Assembly (NCBI GenBank): GCA_951802425.1
Contig: OX637798.1
Span: forward strand, 2,418,001 to 2,482,000
Direction of reading: 5' to 3'
Origin: Clavaria fumosa
Lineage: Eukaryota > Basidiomycota > Agaricomycetes > Agaricales > Clavariaceae
DNA: 64,000 bases
Below, in pieces: positions 44,108-56,661 of the stretch (within the stretch, counting starts at the first letter, position 1; the number at the start of each line of letters is the position of its first letter). Below the pieces are notes generated by a model, which saw nothing but the letters and a program-made list of their open reading frames with translations, was not told the DNA's origin and did no database searches. The position numbers were made by a program, and so were the translations under genes.

Positions 44108-45710
44108 GAGGGCCATTCTGATTGTGTCACCTCAGTGTCATTGTCTCCAGATGGCACAAGGATAATTTCAGGATCTGATGACAAGACTGTGAGAGTATGG
44201 GATGCAGTCACTGGTGCTCATCTGCAGACACTTGAGGGCCATTCTAGTTCAGTCAGATCAGTGTCATTCTCTTCAGATGGCACAAGGATTGTTTCAGGGT
44301 CTCATGACAAGACAGTGAGAGTGTGGGATACAGTCACTGGTGCTCATCTGCAGACACTTGAGGGCCATTCTGAGAAGGTAATGTCAGTGTCATTCTCTCC
44401 AGATGGCAAAAGGATGGTTTCAGGGTCTGAAGACCAGAAAGTGAGATTGTGGGATACAGTCACTGGTGCTCATCTGCAGACACTTGAGGGCCATTCTTCT
44501 TCTGTCACATCAGTGTCATTCTCTTCAGATGGCACAAGGGTAGTTTCAGGGTCTGTAGACAGGACAGTGAGATTGTGGGATACAGTCACTGGTGCTCATC
44601 TGCAGACACTTGGGGGCCATGTTTCTTCTGTCACATCAGTGTCATTCTCTCCAGATGGCACAAAAATAGTTTCAGGGTCTTATGACATAGTGAGGGTGTG
44701 GGATACATTCACTGGTGCTCATCTGCAGAGACTTGAGGGCCATTCTGGATTTGTCAATTCAGTGTCATTCTCTACAGATGGCACAAGGATAGTTTCAGGG
44801 TCTGATCAGACAGTGAGAGTGTGGGATACAGTCACTGGTGCTCATCTGAAGACACTTGGGGGCCATTCTAATTATGTCAGATCAGTGTCATTCTCTTCAG
44901 ATGGCACAAGGATAGTTTCAGGGTCTGATGACAACACAGTGAGAGTGTGGGATGCAGTCACTGGTGCTCATCTGCAAACACTTGAGGGCCATTCTTACCA
45001 GGTCATATCAGTTTCATTCTCTACAGATGGCACAAGGATAGTTTCAGGGTCTGATGACAAGACACTAAAAGTGTGGGATACAGTCACTGGTACCCATCTG
45101 CAGACACTTGAAGTTTCTGGTTGGGTCACATCAGTGTCATTCTCTCCAGATGGCACAAAAATAGTTTCAGCATCTTATGACATAGTCAGAGTGTGGGATA
45201 CATTCACTGGTGCTCATCTGCAGAGACTTGAGGGCCATTCTGGATTTGTCAATTCAGTGTCATTCTCTACAGATGGCACAAGGATAGTTTCAGGGTCTGA
45301 TGACCAGACAGTGAGAGTGTGGGATACAGTCACTGGTGCTCATCTGAAGACACTTGGGGGCCATTCTAATTATGTCAGATTAGTGTCATTCTCTTCAGAT
45401 GGCACAAGGATAGTTTCAGGGTCTGATGACAAGACAGTGAGAGTGTGGGATACAGTCACTGGTGCTCATTTGAAGACACTTGAAGGCCATTCTAAGTGGG
45501 TTGCATCAGTGTCATTCTCTCCAGATGGCACAAGTATAGTTTCAGGGTCTGGTGACAAGGCAGTGAGAGTGTGGGATGCAGTCACTGGCACTCATCTGCA
45601 AACACTTGAGGGCCATTCTGAGTGTGTCAGATCAGTGTCATTCACTCCAGATGGCACAAGGATAATTTCAGGGTCTTTTGATGGGACAGTGAGAGTATGG
45701 GATGCAGGAA
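44108..45710 (+). repeat. 126-bp tandem WD40-coding repeats (NWD-3)
   Basis: Thirteen repeats, several with in-frame deletions (SYDIVRV, SGSDQTV, LEVSGWV lacking GHS). A three-repeat block with SYDIVRVWDTFTGAHLQRL, GFVNSVSFSTDG and LGGHSNYVR occurs twice (about 44650-44900 and 45135-45400). Confidence 0.93.
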
Positions 45711-45982
45711 CTGGGGTCCTTCACATGATTCACAGTGATTCAAACTTGGGGAGGTCATGGCCATACATCATCAGTAATGGATGGTTATCAACTTCTTTCA
45801 CAAGGCATAGGCTTTGTTGGATACCTGTGGCTTATCGTAGCCATGATGGCATATATGCATCCACTATTGATCAAATGGCAGTGGTCACACCCCAGAATTC
45901 CTTTATTTTCCTCCATTTCACTGCCTTGCATTCCTACCTCCATATACAGTTCCAAATACCTCTGCCTTCATATAATTCTTAG

Positions 45983-46776
45983 CTCCTGTTCATGGGATCC
46001 CCCACCAAGCACAGGCCCAAGGGTGTGAAGATGGTGAAATGAGGAATAAAATATGATTTGAATCAAAATGTGTACTTAAATCTTAGTGAGAGGATTTGCA
46101 TAACAGCCTCAGGTCTGAATAATAATCAGAGATGCCAAACTACCACAGGAAGCCCTGTGCTATCATTTCCAAGTCCATAAGCACAGCACTTCTCAGCATC
46201 AAATATGTAGCCTCCAGAGACTTCCTGACACAGTTATTTTTCATGCAGCTTGCTTAGGCAAGAAGATATACAGGTATTGTTAGAAAGCCATGTCCCATTG
46301 GGTTGAAGCAAGAATGTTATGATAGCACTATCACACTAACGAATTTACCTCAAGAGAAGCAAGGCTGATAATGAGCAGAGGCAAAGCTGACAACAGACAA
46401 AGTGATGCTGATGTACAGAGAATGAAAGCTTCACCTCATGAAGAGACATATAATCATATATTTTGATCAAGATTACATCCAGGTCAGAAGATAATGATAG
46501 ATACAGCTGGTCACTGCAGGAGCGGAAAGAAGGCCAAAACAAAACAAAAAAAGGAAGAAAAATAAATAAACCGAGAAACAACACCGCTGAGATGCACGAG
46601 GGGAGGCGTTCCGCATTGACGACTATCATGAGCGAGTAGCAATAGATACAAAAAAAACAAGAAAAGGGTAAAGGTGGGGAGAGGCTGAATGGCTGAATGG
46701 CGAAAAATGAATAGATTATGCACTATTACAAGGCGAGCGCTTGAGACAAAGCCGTGAAATGAGAGGGCAGGGGCGT
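45983..46776. repeat. unit spacer: NWD-3 3' flank
   Basis: Same flank as 1548-2353, with AATAAA at 46045-46050. No gene. Confidence 0.75.
46045..46050 (+). promoter_or_regulatory. polyadenylation signal AATAAA of NWD-3
   Basis: AATAAA about 63 bases past the stop, conserved position. Confidence 0.55.
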
Positions 46777-48928
46777 TTACATTAGTTCTGCGTGGCGCAG
46801 ATGGTCTCGCAGTATGATCTCTTCGACTGAGGGAAAGTGGGCGGTTGGTCAGTCACAAGCTCGCTGAAAAGAGGGTGCAGATGGGGAGGGGAGACCAGAG
46901 GAGGCTTACCGGTGCCCAGGGTGACTGCCGTGGATTCCGTATCCTGTGCGCACAGATACCATCAATCGGCCAATACGTATAATGACTGAAGTAAGGTGAA
47001 AGAAGAAGGGGAGTGGTTCAGGGGAGCGTTTCCGTTGTATTTCCCTGAAGTGCTGCTGGAAATCTTGAGAAGGCAACCATCAGACAATAAGGAAAAAAGC
47101 GAAACGAAATGGGATAGAATGACACGAACACTTGGTCGCAGTAGGTAGGTCGTTCTTCCGATCACCAAAGCTGGGCATGCTGTCCATGATGCGGACGCCG
47201 CGGCGCAGCTTCGAGTCGAGGATGTCGCACATGTTGGGGAAGAGGATCATCTGCGTTTGTGCGAGCCACTTGCATGTGCACACCGCCTGCCACAGCAGGT
47301 AGCTGTCCTCGAGCCGGTTCACGTGCCGGTCCTCCTCGAGCTTCCCGTCGAAGCACGAGATGGGCGCGAGGAAGACGATCGCGTTCATGTCGTCGAAGGA
47401 GGAATACCATGCCGCGCGCTGGCGCACTGTGAAGATGTGGGGGGGGGGAGTTGGTCAGCCAGCCTGGACACCCTCGGGTATAAGTGGTACGCACGGGTGA
47501 CCGGGTCCCGCCCACATCGTACATGAGCCACTCCTGGGTAACCCTGCGACTTGTATCGATTCAACGGAGGGGTGGTCAGGATGAGGGCCGCTTTCAAAGG
47601 GAGGGGGGGGAGGGGAAATAAAGAGAATGGAACGCACCGTGGCCAAACACGAATTTGTACTCTTGCACGCCAAGTGTGCTCAGACGGGCTCGAATGACAT
47701 CTGCGTCCGTCGGCTGGTAGTGGCGCGTGGCGGCTCGCTCGACGTCGCTCAGGAAGCTGCGCAGGGGCAAAGCGGGTCAGCACGCAGCACAACAATGAAA
47801 GAGCAATAATAATAATAATAATAAAGCAATAGTTCTGACCACCAGGTAGATACGCACAATCCTGGGGTCTCCTCAAGCCTGACGTTCCGCTTGGCCAGAG
47901 CGGAACGCAACATAGGGCCCTCCCATATCGCCTTCATGTCATCCGCGCACGACGCAATGACTTCCGTGATGTCGTTCAGCTCCGCGCCCCAACCGCGCCG
48001 GCTGCTGCGCCTCTCCAGCAGCAGCAGCCGCAGCGATGGCAGCCCGCCCACATCGGAAGCGGTCCAGCGCGGTCTTCCACCCGTTGCGCGAGTTGATCGA
48101 GAACTCTTGTTGCTGCTGCACGCGGAACGCCGGGGCTCGTGTCCGTGTCGTCGAACGGCGCGGCGGTCGTGATGGAGGTGGAGTGCACCTCGCTCGCGGC
48201 GGCGCCGAGACGCCGCTCGAATGCGTCGCAGCGGCTCGAGGCGGAGCTTCAGGACACGGTGTTTTTCGGTAAAATGCTGCTGCTGCTGCAGGTGGTGTGG
48301 TTGCGGCGAGGACGAGAGACGCCGGTGGGGGCGCCAGCTATGGTGGCGGAGGAAGAGGGGGCGCCTGTAGCGGTGGGGGGGAGAAGGCGTGGAGGTTTAG
48401 GAGCGCGGGGCCATTTCGTCGGAGAGGAGGTCGAGTACGGTGTTGACATTGCGGATGAGGTCGAGTTGGATGACGGCTCGCCATGAGGCGCGTTCTTCCT
48501 GCTATTCACGGCGGGCGTAGGTGAGCTGGAAGTCTGGTGCATTTGTGTGGTGGGGGTTCCAGCGGTAGGATCAACGAGCGTCAGAGTGGGGTCACCAAGA
48601 GATGGGTGGCGCCCTCTTGAGAGTGGGGGATTCACCTGGTAGACATCATTTGATCAGCCAGTGAAAAACAGTGGGGTCAATGATGATGGACGTGGGTGTG
48701 GGAGAAATAATAAGACGCACCGCTCTCGCTCTGTCCCAGGAGGGAGACTTTGACGCGGCGCTTCTTGAATCGGAGCGCCGCCTTTTCCTGATGGATCTGC
48801 TCACGGATCTCCTCCCCGACGTGGCGGGCGTGGGACTCGGCGAGCTCGCACGCCTCGCGCTTTGCCGGCGTCTCGTCGCGTGGGGGCGCGAGGACGGCGG
48901 CGAGTGGGTCGTCGTCGTTGATGCGCAT
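46777..48928 (-). pseudogene. G-alpha subunit pseudogene, copy 4
   Basis: The least damaged copy: ATG at 48928, N-terminal helix and LLGQSESG P-loop exon open, LRHAELM end with stop at 46777-46779. Lesions: the shared helical-domain TAG (48502-48504), and NKCD changed to NMCD (about 47220-47235), which would weaken guanine recognition. A deletion of about 15-20 bp near 47995 shortens the EAQQ-to-RRGWG stretch relative to copies 1 and 2. Confidence 0.85.
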
Positions 48929-49515
48929 GTCTTGGACGGGGGTTCTGGATGGATGGATGGTGAGAAGGGGAAGAGGGGGGTGAGATGGAGGGGTACGGGT
49001 ACGGATACGGGTGAGGCGCGAGACGGGTGTCGCGGATGAGGAAGAGGAGGAGGAGGAGGAGGAGGAGGAGAAGGGAGCATTGTAGGTGAATGTGTGAATC
49101 ATTGATAGGATAGAGTCGTTTCGGAACGAGTACTTCGCATTCGACCGAGATTCGATGAGTCAAAGTTTCCCCTTTGGACTTAGCGATGAGGTCATGGTGC
49201 AAATGTCGCGACCCCGATGATGTGAGATTGATAGAATGTCTGCCGTACCAAATAATAGGTCGCTTGGGTCTCGCATTCCACCTAGTAGCGATGACATCAT
49301 CGTCGGGTCACAACATTGCACCAGAACCACGACGAGTTACATGACCAATTTCTAATCTCAGACTGGCCAATCCCCAGCCCGAAACAAGCTCGAGATCGGT
49401 CATCTCGAACCAAGCCGAGATTTGAACACTCCCAGCGACACTTTCCCTTAGCCATCGACATTGTAGCGTACCTTATGAGTTGTCCTTTCGTCGACTTGTT
49501 TTGGAAGCTTATTTA
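48929..49515. other. spacer between G-alpha copy 4 and NHX fragment
   Basis: G-alpha upstream flank with a GAG/GGA run near 49040-49070. A diverged Ngaro A-like stretch (about 49355-49470; agctcgagatcggtcatctc, gaaccaagccgagattt) is shared with 35650-35780. No gene. Confidence 0.62.
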
Positions 49516-50290
49516 TTTATTCCCTTCTCTGAAGCGATCAACTTCTTCTACAGGCACGCCTGCGGCCAACAGAACGAAGAGCTGTCGCATTCACGCCAGA
49601 TGACGCTCTTCTGGGCCGGTCTGCGCGGCGCCGTCGGTGTCACTCTGGCTGCAGGCTTCAAAGGGCCCAACGCGCAGAGGCTCCGGACGACCGTGCTCAT
49701 CGTCGTCGTGCTCGCTGTCATCTTCTTTGGCGGGACATGGGTACGGATGCTCGAGATCCTCAGAATCCGCACGGAGGTCGAGGGCGAGGGCGCGTCCAGC
49801 AGCGAGGAGGAGGACGGCGGCGATGGGTGGAATCACCGAAGCACGCGCCTAAGCAGACTTGGACGATGGCGGCTCTACTTTGACGACGAGCTGCGTATCC
49901 GACGCATAGGAGACAGATGTTCCCACGCGGTGACCCTGCGCACGCACTACGCGACGTACAACCGTCAGCACGGGATGCGCAGATGCTAAACCCAGGCGTA
50001 CTGTTCTCTGCTGCGTCGTCGGAGTCATACAAGTCGGACAGGGAGGAGGTACTGCCGATGGCGCCGACGACGTCCGCTGGTGGTGGTAGTCGTAGTCGTG
50101 GGAACGGCGAGGAGGGCCAAGGGCGGACGGCAGATGGGGAACTCGTTGGGGGTGGGGATGGCCAGTGGTTCCAGACGCTTGAGGAGCGGGATCTGCTGCC
50201 CATCTTCTCGAACGCGACGGCAAGCCAGACGTTCCACGCGCGTAAGGTGCGGCGGACTGCGTCAGGCGTTGCGGCTGCTGCTCGAATTCG
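49516..50290 (+). pseudogene. NHX-type Na+/H+ exchanger, 3' fragment (unit D)
   Basis: Nearly identical to unit C (35826-36600): FPFSEAINFFYRHACG, LFWAGLRGAVGVTLAAGFKG, acidic tail, then the shifted frame with QWFQTLEERDLLPIFSNATA and TFHARKVRR. The frame continues further than in C before stopping (49989). 5' half absent. Confidence 0.82.
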
Positions 50291-50905
50291 CAGCAGCGGT
50301 ACAAGACGCAACTTCAGGAGACAGTGTTTTTCAGCGAAGTGCTACTGCTGCTGCTGCTGGGGTTGGTATAGTTGTAGCGAGGCGCGCCGGAAGACGTCGC
50401 TCCCGCTGGCGGCGGCAGAGGAGGGTGACTCTGACGCTAGGCAGGCGGAGGTCGGCCGGGGAGAGACCGTAGGGGCTTCGGAGAGCCGAGCCATTTCGTC
50501 GGGGAGGATCTCGAGAGAGGTGTTGACGATGCGGTTGAGATTGAGCTGGATGACGGTGCGCCACGAGTCGCGTGCCTCTGCCATTCGCGGCGGGCGTAGG
50601 TAATTTCCAAGTCTGCGGTGTGTGCGTGTGATGGAGGTTCCATGAGCGATAGCATTGGAATCAACGAGCGTCAGAGGTGGGATCAGCGAGAGTCAAGGGA
50701 TGAGCGACTCACTTTTGACGATGGTAGATTGGCCTGGTACACGTCGTCTAATCAGCAATAGGGTTGAAGATGATGGAAGTGTGGGGAGAGAGGAAGGAGG
50801 GAAAAAATTACGCACCGCTTTCAGGAGGACGTTTGTGGGGTGCCCCCACATCTCAGCTCCTCCTCCTGGCGAATCAGCCTGCCGATCTTGTCGCTAAAGT
50901 GGCGA
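50291..50905 (-). pseudogene. second G-alpha gene, decayed 5' half (unit D)
   Basis: Counterpart of 36601-37220: the ITYARREW motif region, RDSWRTVIQLNLNRIVNTSLEILPDEMA and the N-terminal helix remnant near 50830-50890. A 2-bp deletion at about 50580 relative to unit C breaks the YARREW stretch. Confidence 0.7.
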
Positions 50906-50925
50906 GCGTTGGGGGGACGGGGAGC

Positions 50926-50997
50926 TCGTACGGCCAGTGGTTCCAGGCGCTTGACAAACGGTACATGCTGCCCATCGTCTCGAAGGCGACGGCGAGT
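50926..50997 (+). pseudogene. NHX tail fragment (unit D)
   Basis: QWFQALDKRYMLPIVSKATAS again, between the G-alpha remnant and the NWD-4 promoter region. Confidence 0.7.
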
Positions 50998-51177
50998 TGG
51001 GGGGGGGACGTGGTTCGGGACACGCTGGGGCGGGCGCGAGGGTAAATTCTTGCGAACGTGTTTAGCAGGTCTTCCTTGTTTGAGAGGTCTGCGTCACATG
51101 ACACCAGCCATCGATAAGCATCGTCGATAAGCATCGCCGCAAACTTGCATCTTTCGTCGACACTACTAGTATCAATC

Positions 51178-54100
51178 ATGCGCAAAGCTCTTGACACCAC
51201 CCTCGCGAAGCTAAAGTCGTCTACAGGACCTCAGTCTCTTGCCTTCATTAGCCTCCAGAATGCTCTTACACTCCTCAAGGAGGTTGCGGGAAAGACGGGT
51301 GTACCAGGACTGCAGGAAGGTATCAAAGGATTAGTGGTTCTCCTCGATGCTATTCAAGTGCGTGAAACATCTCATTTACCGCGCCGTCGCATTGCTTGCT
51401 AACCATCCACACAGAAAACCTCACAGAATAGCAGTGACTTGGAATCACTCGACCGTCGCGTTCGAGACTTGCATATCATGCTGCAAGAGGCATCTGATAG
51501 CGGGACCCTGACTACAGCAATGACTGACCGTATCAACCGCTTGTCTGAGTGAGTCACCATCTCCCCAGTGTAACATTTTGTCAATCTCAGTCTCGAATGG
51601 CAGATCATGGAAGTCTGTTGGTGAACAGGCACAGCGTATGATCATGCGCAACCACTTGAGGCGTTTCCTCACTCGCGACCGTGATACTGTTGAGATTATG
51701 GGCCTCATCTCTGCAATCAATGACTCAATACATCAATTTCTGGTAAGTAAATGGCCTGTACTTTCCAGAGACCATGATTGAGTGGCGGCTACCCCAAGGT
51801 TCAAAGTACACTTGCCATTGAGTCCGCCCTTGGAGTAAGTTCATGAGTCATAAAGTAACATGATTACTCAGATGTGACTGACTAATTACTAGGAACATGC
51901 TGCCCGAGCTGAGGAACATGCTGCCCGAGTTGAGGAACATGCTGCTCGAGCTGAGGCTAGCCTTCAGGTTTGTCTCTTCCTGTCAGTGTCCTTATCTTGT
52001 TCATCATGTTCATCATATAATTAATTTATCAGGAAATCAAGACAAGGCTCGATGACTACAGTATGGTTTATTCATAATTTGATTCAGTGCTTTACTTATG
52101 TTTGGTCCGCAGCTGGTCTCAATCTGCCTCATGCCACCACTGCTGGCTTCAGTTGCAATAATAAGCTAGTCCCATGTCTTGATGGTACTCGGAAACAGAT
52201 TCTTGATGAGCTATATCAATGGATTGGTCATGGCATCAAAGACCTCTCCCAGGAGGGCATACTCACATCCTCTGACCATATATGTGTCATGGGGACTCGG
52301 CAGATATTTTGGATCAATGGTGTAGCTGGGAGTGGGAAGACTACAATTGCTTACACTGCTGCAGAGTTCTGTGAGGACAAAGGAATGCTTGCTGCGAGCT
52401 TCTTCTGCTCCAGGGATAATGCTGATTGCAGCAACCTTAATTTGGTTTTCACCACCATTGCATATCAATTGGGACAGTTTTGTCCAGAGTTCAAGGCTGG
52501 TCTTGCAGAAGTGATCAGGTCAAATCCTGATGTTGTCTACTCCAATGTCTCCTATCAGCTGAAAAAGATGATTGTCAAGCCATTGCTTGCTATGAGGAAT
52601 AGGTTTCCTCAAGGTTTAGTGGTGATTGATGCTTTAGATGAATGCAAGGATGACAATTCCACATCCACCATTCTGGCATCTTTGTCTCAACACATTGACA
52701 AGTTATTCCCATTGCAATTCCTCATCACCAGTAGACCAATTCTCCAGATCACTGGAGCTTTTCAACATCCACATCTCATCAATGCAACTAGGCCATTGAT
52801 TCTTCATGAAGTCAAATTGGATGTCATTAAAAGTGATATCCAGCACTATCTGACATGGCACCTTGGTGCTATCAAGCAGAAATATGACATTCCTGGTACC
52901 TGGCCATCTTCAAGAGATGTTGAAGACTTGACCCATATGTCTTCAGGCCTCTTCATATTTGCTGCTACTGCAGCAAGATTCATTGATGCTGCTGATCCCA
53001 GAGGGCAATTGAAGATACTTTTGAACACAAAGTCTGTTACTGGCTTCTCTCCTCTGCAGCATCTTGATCAGTTGTACTCCCAAGTGCTCAACACTGCATT
53101 CCCAGATATTTCTGATGAGCTTGGAGCCAAATTGCAATTGATTCTGGGTGCCATTGCCACCCTTCAGGATCCTCTCCCCTCAGATCAATTGGAGGATCTG
53201 CTTGAATGTGAAGTCCATGGTTATCTTCAGCAGTTACAGGCAATCATCACCATACCAAATGATGGTGTTGGAGTTGTTAGATTGATCCACCCATCATTCT
53301 TTGACTTCATTGTGGAGCCTACCAGATGCCATGATGAGCAGTTTAGAATCAATCTTGAAGAGCAGCACACCATCATGGCAGAGAAATGCTTGACCACAAT
53401 GAAAAGGCTAAAGAAGGATATTTGTGGCATAAGAGATCCCACCAAATTCAACCATGAGGTTCCAGATCTCCCAGAGATGATATCCAATCACATCTCATGC
53501 AGCCTGCAGTATGCATGTAAATATTGGGGTGTGCATGTTTGCAGCAGCAAGCTTTCAAGTGATGTGTTGAATCTTCTGGAGGATTTCTGCTCAAATCAAT
53601 TATTACACTGGATAGAGGTCTGCAGCCTTCTTGGGCATCTGAGAAATGCATTGCAAATGTTGGCATCTGTGCATGCCTGTCTTGCAGTAAGTGATATCCT
53701 TGTAAGTTGAGGTTGTCAAAACTAACATATAATCCTTTCTGCAGATCAGGAAAGATGTGCATATGACAGTCTCAGCACTGTTATATGATGGTCAAAGATT
53801 GATTCAAGAGTTCTTTCCAGCCATCAGTGTATCTGCCTTGCAGGTGTATTTTTCAGCTTTGCCCTTCACCCCAACTGGCACTGAAATATACAATACCTAT
53901 CATAAGAAGTTGGAAGGTGTGGTGATAGTGCAAGGGGCATTACCAAAACAATGGAGTGCATGTATACAAGTCATAGAGGGCCATTCTGAGTGTGTCACAT
54001 CAGTATCATTCTCTCCAGATGGCATAAGGATAGTTTCAGGGTCTGATGACAAGACAGTGAGAGTGTGGGATGCAGTCACTGGTGCTCATCTACAAACACT

Positions 54101-55862
54101 TGAGGGCCATTCTGACCAGGTCAGATCAGTGTCATTCTCTTCAGATGGCACAAGGATTGTTTCAGGGTCTGATGATGAGACAGTGAGAGTGTGGGATACA
54201 GTCACTGGTGCTCATCTGCAGACACTTGAGGGCCATTCTGGGTGTGTCACATCAGTGTCATTCTCTCCAGATGGCACAAGGATAGTTTCAGGGTCTGATG
54301 ACAGGACAGTGAGAGTGTGGGATACAGTCACTGGTGCTCATCTGCAGACACTTGAGGGCCATTCTTATTGGGTCATGTCAGTGTCATTCTCTCCAGATGG
54401 CACAAGGATAGTTTCAGGGTCTGATGACCAGACAGTGAGAGTGTGGGATACAGTCACTGGTGCTCATCTGCAGACACTTGAGGGCCATTCTCATCATGTC
54501 ACATCAGTGTCATTCTGTTCAGATGGCACAAGGATTGTTTCAGGGTCTTTTGACAAGACAGTGAGAGTGTGGGATACAGTCACTGGTGCTCATCTGCAGA
54601 CACTTGAGGGCCATTCTCATCATGTCAGATCAGTGTCATTCTCTTCAGATGGCACAAGGATAGTTTCAGGGTCTGATGACCAGACAGTGAGAGTGTGGGA
54701 TACAGTCACTGGTGCTCATCTGCAGACACTTGAGGGCCATTCTGATTGGGTCAGATCAGTGTCATTCTCTTCAGATGGCACAAGGATAGTTTCAGGGTCT
54801 GATGACCAGACAGTGAGAGTGTGGGATACAGTCACTGGTGTTCATCTGCAGACACTTGAGGGCCATTCTCATCATGTCAGATCAGTGTCATTCTCTTCAG
54901 ATGGCACAAGGATTGTTTCAGGGTCTAATGACAAGACAGTGAGAGTGTGTGATACAGTCACTGGTGCTCATCTGCAGTCATTTGAGGGCCATTATGATGG
55001 GGTCACATCAGTGTCATTCTCTTCAGATGGCACAAGGATAGTTTCAGGGTCTGATGACATGACAGTGAGAGTGTGGGATACAGTCACTGGTGCTCATCTG
55101 CAGACACTTGAGGGCCATTCTCATTATGTCAGATCAGTGTCATTCTCTTCAGATGGCACAAGGATTGTTTCAGGGTCTCATGACAAGACAGTGAGAGTGT
55201 GGAATACAGTCACTGGTGCTCATCTGCAGAAACTTGAGGGCCATTCTAATTATGTCACTTCAGTGTCATTCTCTCCAGATGGTACAAGGATTGTTTCAGG
55301 GTCTGGGGACAAGATGGGGAGAGTGTGGGATACAGTCACTGGTGCTCATCTGCAGACACTTGAGGGCCATTCTAATTGGGTCAGATCAGTGTCATTCTCT
55401 TCAGATGGCACAAGGATTGTTTCAGGGTCTGATGACCAGACAGTGAGAGTGTGGGATACAGTCACTGCTGCTCATCTGCAGACACTTGAGGGCCATTCTC
55501 ATTGGGTCATGTCAGTGTCATTCACTCCAGATGGCACAAGGATAGTTTCAGGGTCTTTTGATGAGACAGTGAGAGTATGGGATGCAGGAACTGGGGTCCT
55601 TCAAATTATTCACAGTGATTCAAACTGGGGGAGGTCATGGCCATACCTCATCAATAATGGATGGTTATCAACTTCTTTCACAAGGCATAGGCTTTGTTGG
55701 ATGCCTGTGGCTTATCGTAGCTATTATGCCACACATGCATCCACTATTGATCAAGTGGCAGGGGTCACACCCCATAATTCCATCTTTTCCCTCCAATTCA
55801 CTGCCTTGCATTCCTACCTCCATACACAGTTTCAAATACCTCTGCCTTCATATAATTCTTAG
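51178..55862 (+). CDS. NACHT-WD40 NLR gene NWD-4
   Basis: Exons 51178-51357, 51415-51548, 51604-51742, 51799-51834, 51893-51967, 52033-52060, 52113-53686, 53745-55862; phases close, 1427 residues. Helical N-terminus, short exon 4 (shared 21-bp deletion with NWD-3), three EHAAxxE heptads, NACHT with GVAGSGKT and VVIDALDEC, 13 WD40 repeats, conserved tail. The exon 8 start (EIYNTYHKKLEGVV, GIRIVSGSDDKTV) and 3' end (VAGVTPHNSIFSLQF) match NWD-1 almost exactly, although the N-terminal exons match NWD-3, so the gene is a mosaic. One repeat has WD changed to CD (RVCDTVTG). No disabling lesion; presumably functional. Confidence 0.93.
53976..55595 (+). repeat. 126-bp tandem WD40-coding repeats (NWD-4)
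   Basis: Thirteen units, very homogeneous. Variable dipeptides after GHS include EC, DQ, GC, YW, HH, DW, HY, NY, NW and HW. Confidence 0.95.
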
Positions 55863-56661
55863 CTCTTGTCCATGGGACCCCCACCAAGCACAGGGTGTGA
55901 AGATGGTGAAATGAGGAATAAAATATATAACTTGAATCAAAATGTGTACTCACATCTCAGTGAGAGGATTTCTATAACAGCCTCAGTCACTTCTTTTGTA
56001 TGTCAGAGGTCTGAATAATAATCAGAGCTGCCAAATTGCTGCAGGAAGCCTTGTGCCATTGGTTTCAAGTCCATAAGCACAGCACTTCCCAGCATCAAAT
56101 ATGTAGCCCCCAGAGATTTCCTGACAAAGTTATTTTTTCATGCAACATGCTTAGGCAAGAAGATATACAGGTATTGTTAGAAAGCCATGCCCCAATGGGT
56201 TGAAGCAAGGATATTATGATAGCACCATCACACTAACAAATTTACCTCAAGAGAGGCCAAGCTGAAAATGAGCAGAGGCAAAGCTGACAACAGACGAAGT
56301 GATGCTGATGTAAAGAGAATGAAAACTACACCTCATGAAGAGACATATTTTGATCAAGATTACATCCAGGTCAGAAGATAATGATAGATACAGCTGGTCA
56401 TGCAGGAATGGAAAGAAGGCAAAAACAAAACAAAAAAAAGGAAGAAAAAGAATTAACTGAGAGACAACACCGCTGAGATGCTCGAGGGGAGGCATTCCGC
56501 ATTGACGACTATCATGAGCGAGTAGCGATAGATACAAAAGACAAGAAAAGGGTAAAGGTGGGGAGAGGCTGAATGGCTGAATGGCAAAAAAAAGAATAGA
56601 TTATGCACTATTACAAGGCGAGCGCTTGAGACAAAGCCGCGAAATGAGAGGGCGGGGGCGT
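55863..56661. repeat. unit spacer: NWD-4 3' flank
   Basis: Same flank as 1548-2353, with AATAAA at 55917-55922. No gene. Confidence 0.75.
55917..55922 (+). promoter_or_regulatory. polyadenylation signal AATAAA of NWD-4
   Basis: AATAAA about 55 bases past the stop, conserved position. Confidence 0.55.

Larger units (their letters stand above)
37489..45982 (+). pseudogene. NACHT-WD40 NLR gene NWD-3, split by hAT in exon 1
   Basis: ATG at 37489-37491 and codons for MRKAVD are followed by the hAT element (37509-41299). The gene resumes in frame at the second target duplication: exon 1 rest 41300-41467, then 41525-41658, 41714-41852, 41909-41944, 42003-42098, 42164-42191, 42244-43817, 43877-45982. 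Every downstream exon is open. Exon 4 is 21 bp shorter than in NWD-1, -2 and -5; exon 5 has four EHAAxxE heptads. NACHT motifs are intact, with 13 WD40 repeats and the conserved tail. The interrupted frame meets a stop about ten codons into the transposon. Inactivation therefore looks recent; a non-ATG or downstream start cannot be excluded. Confidence 0.9.
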
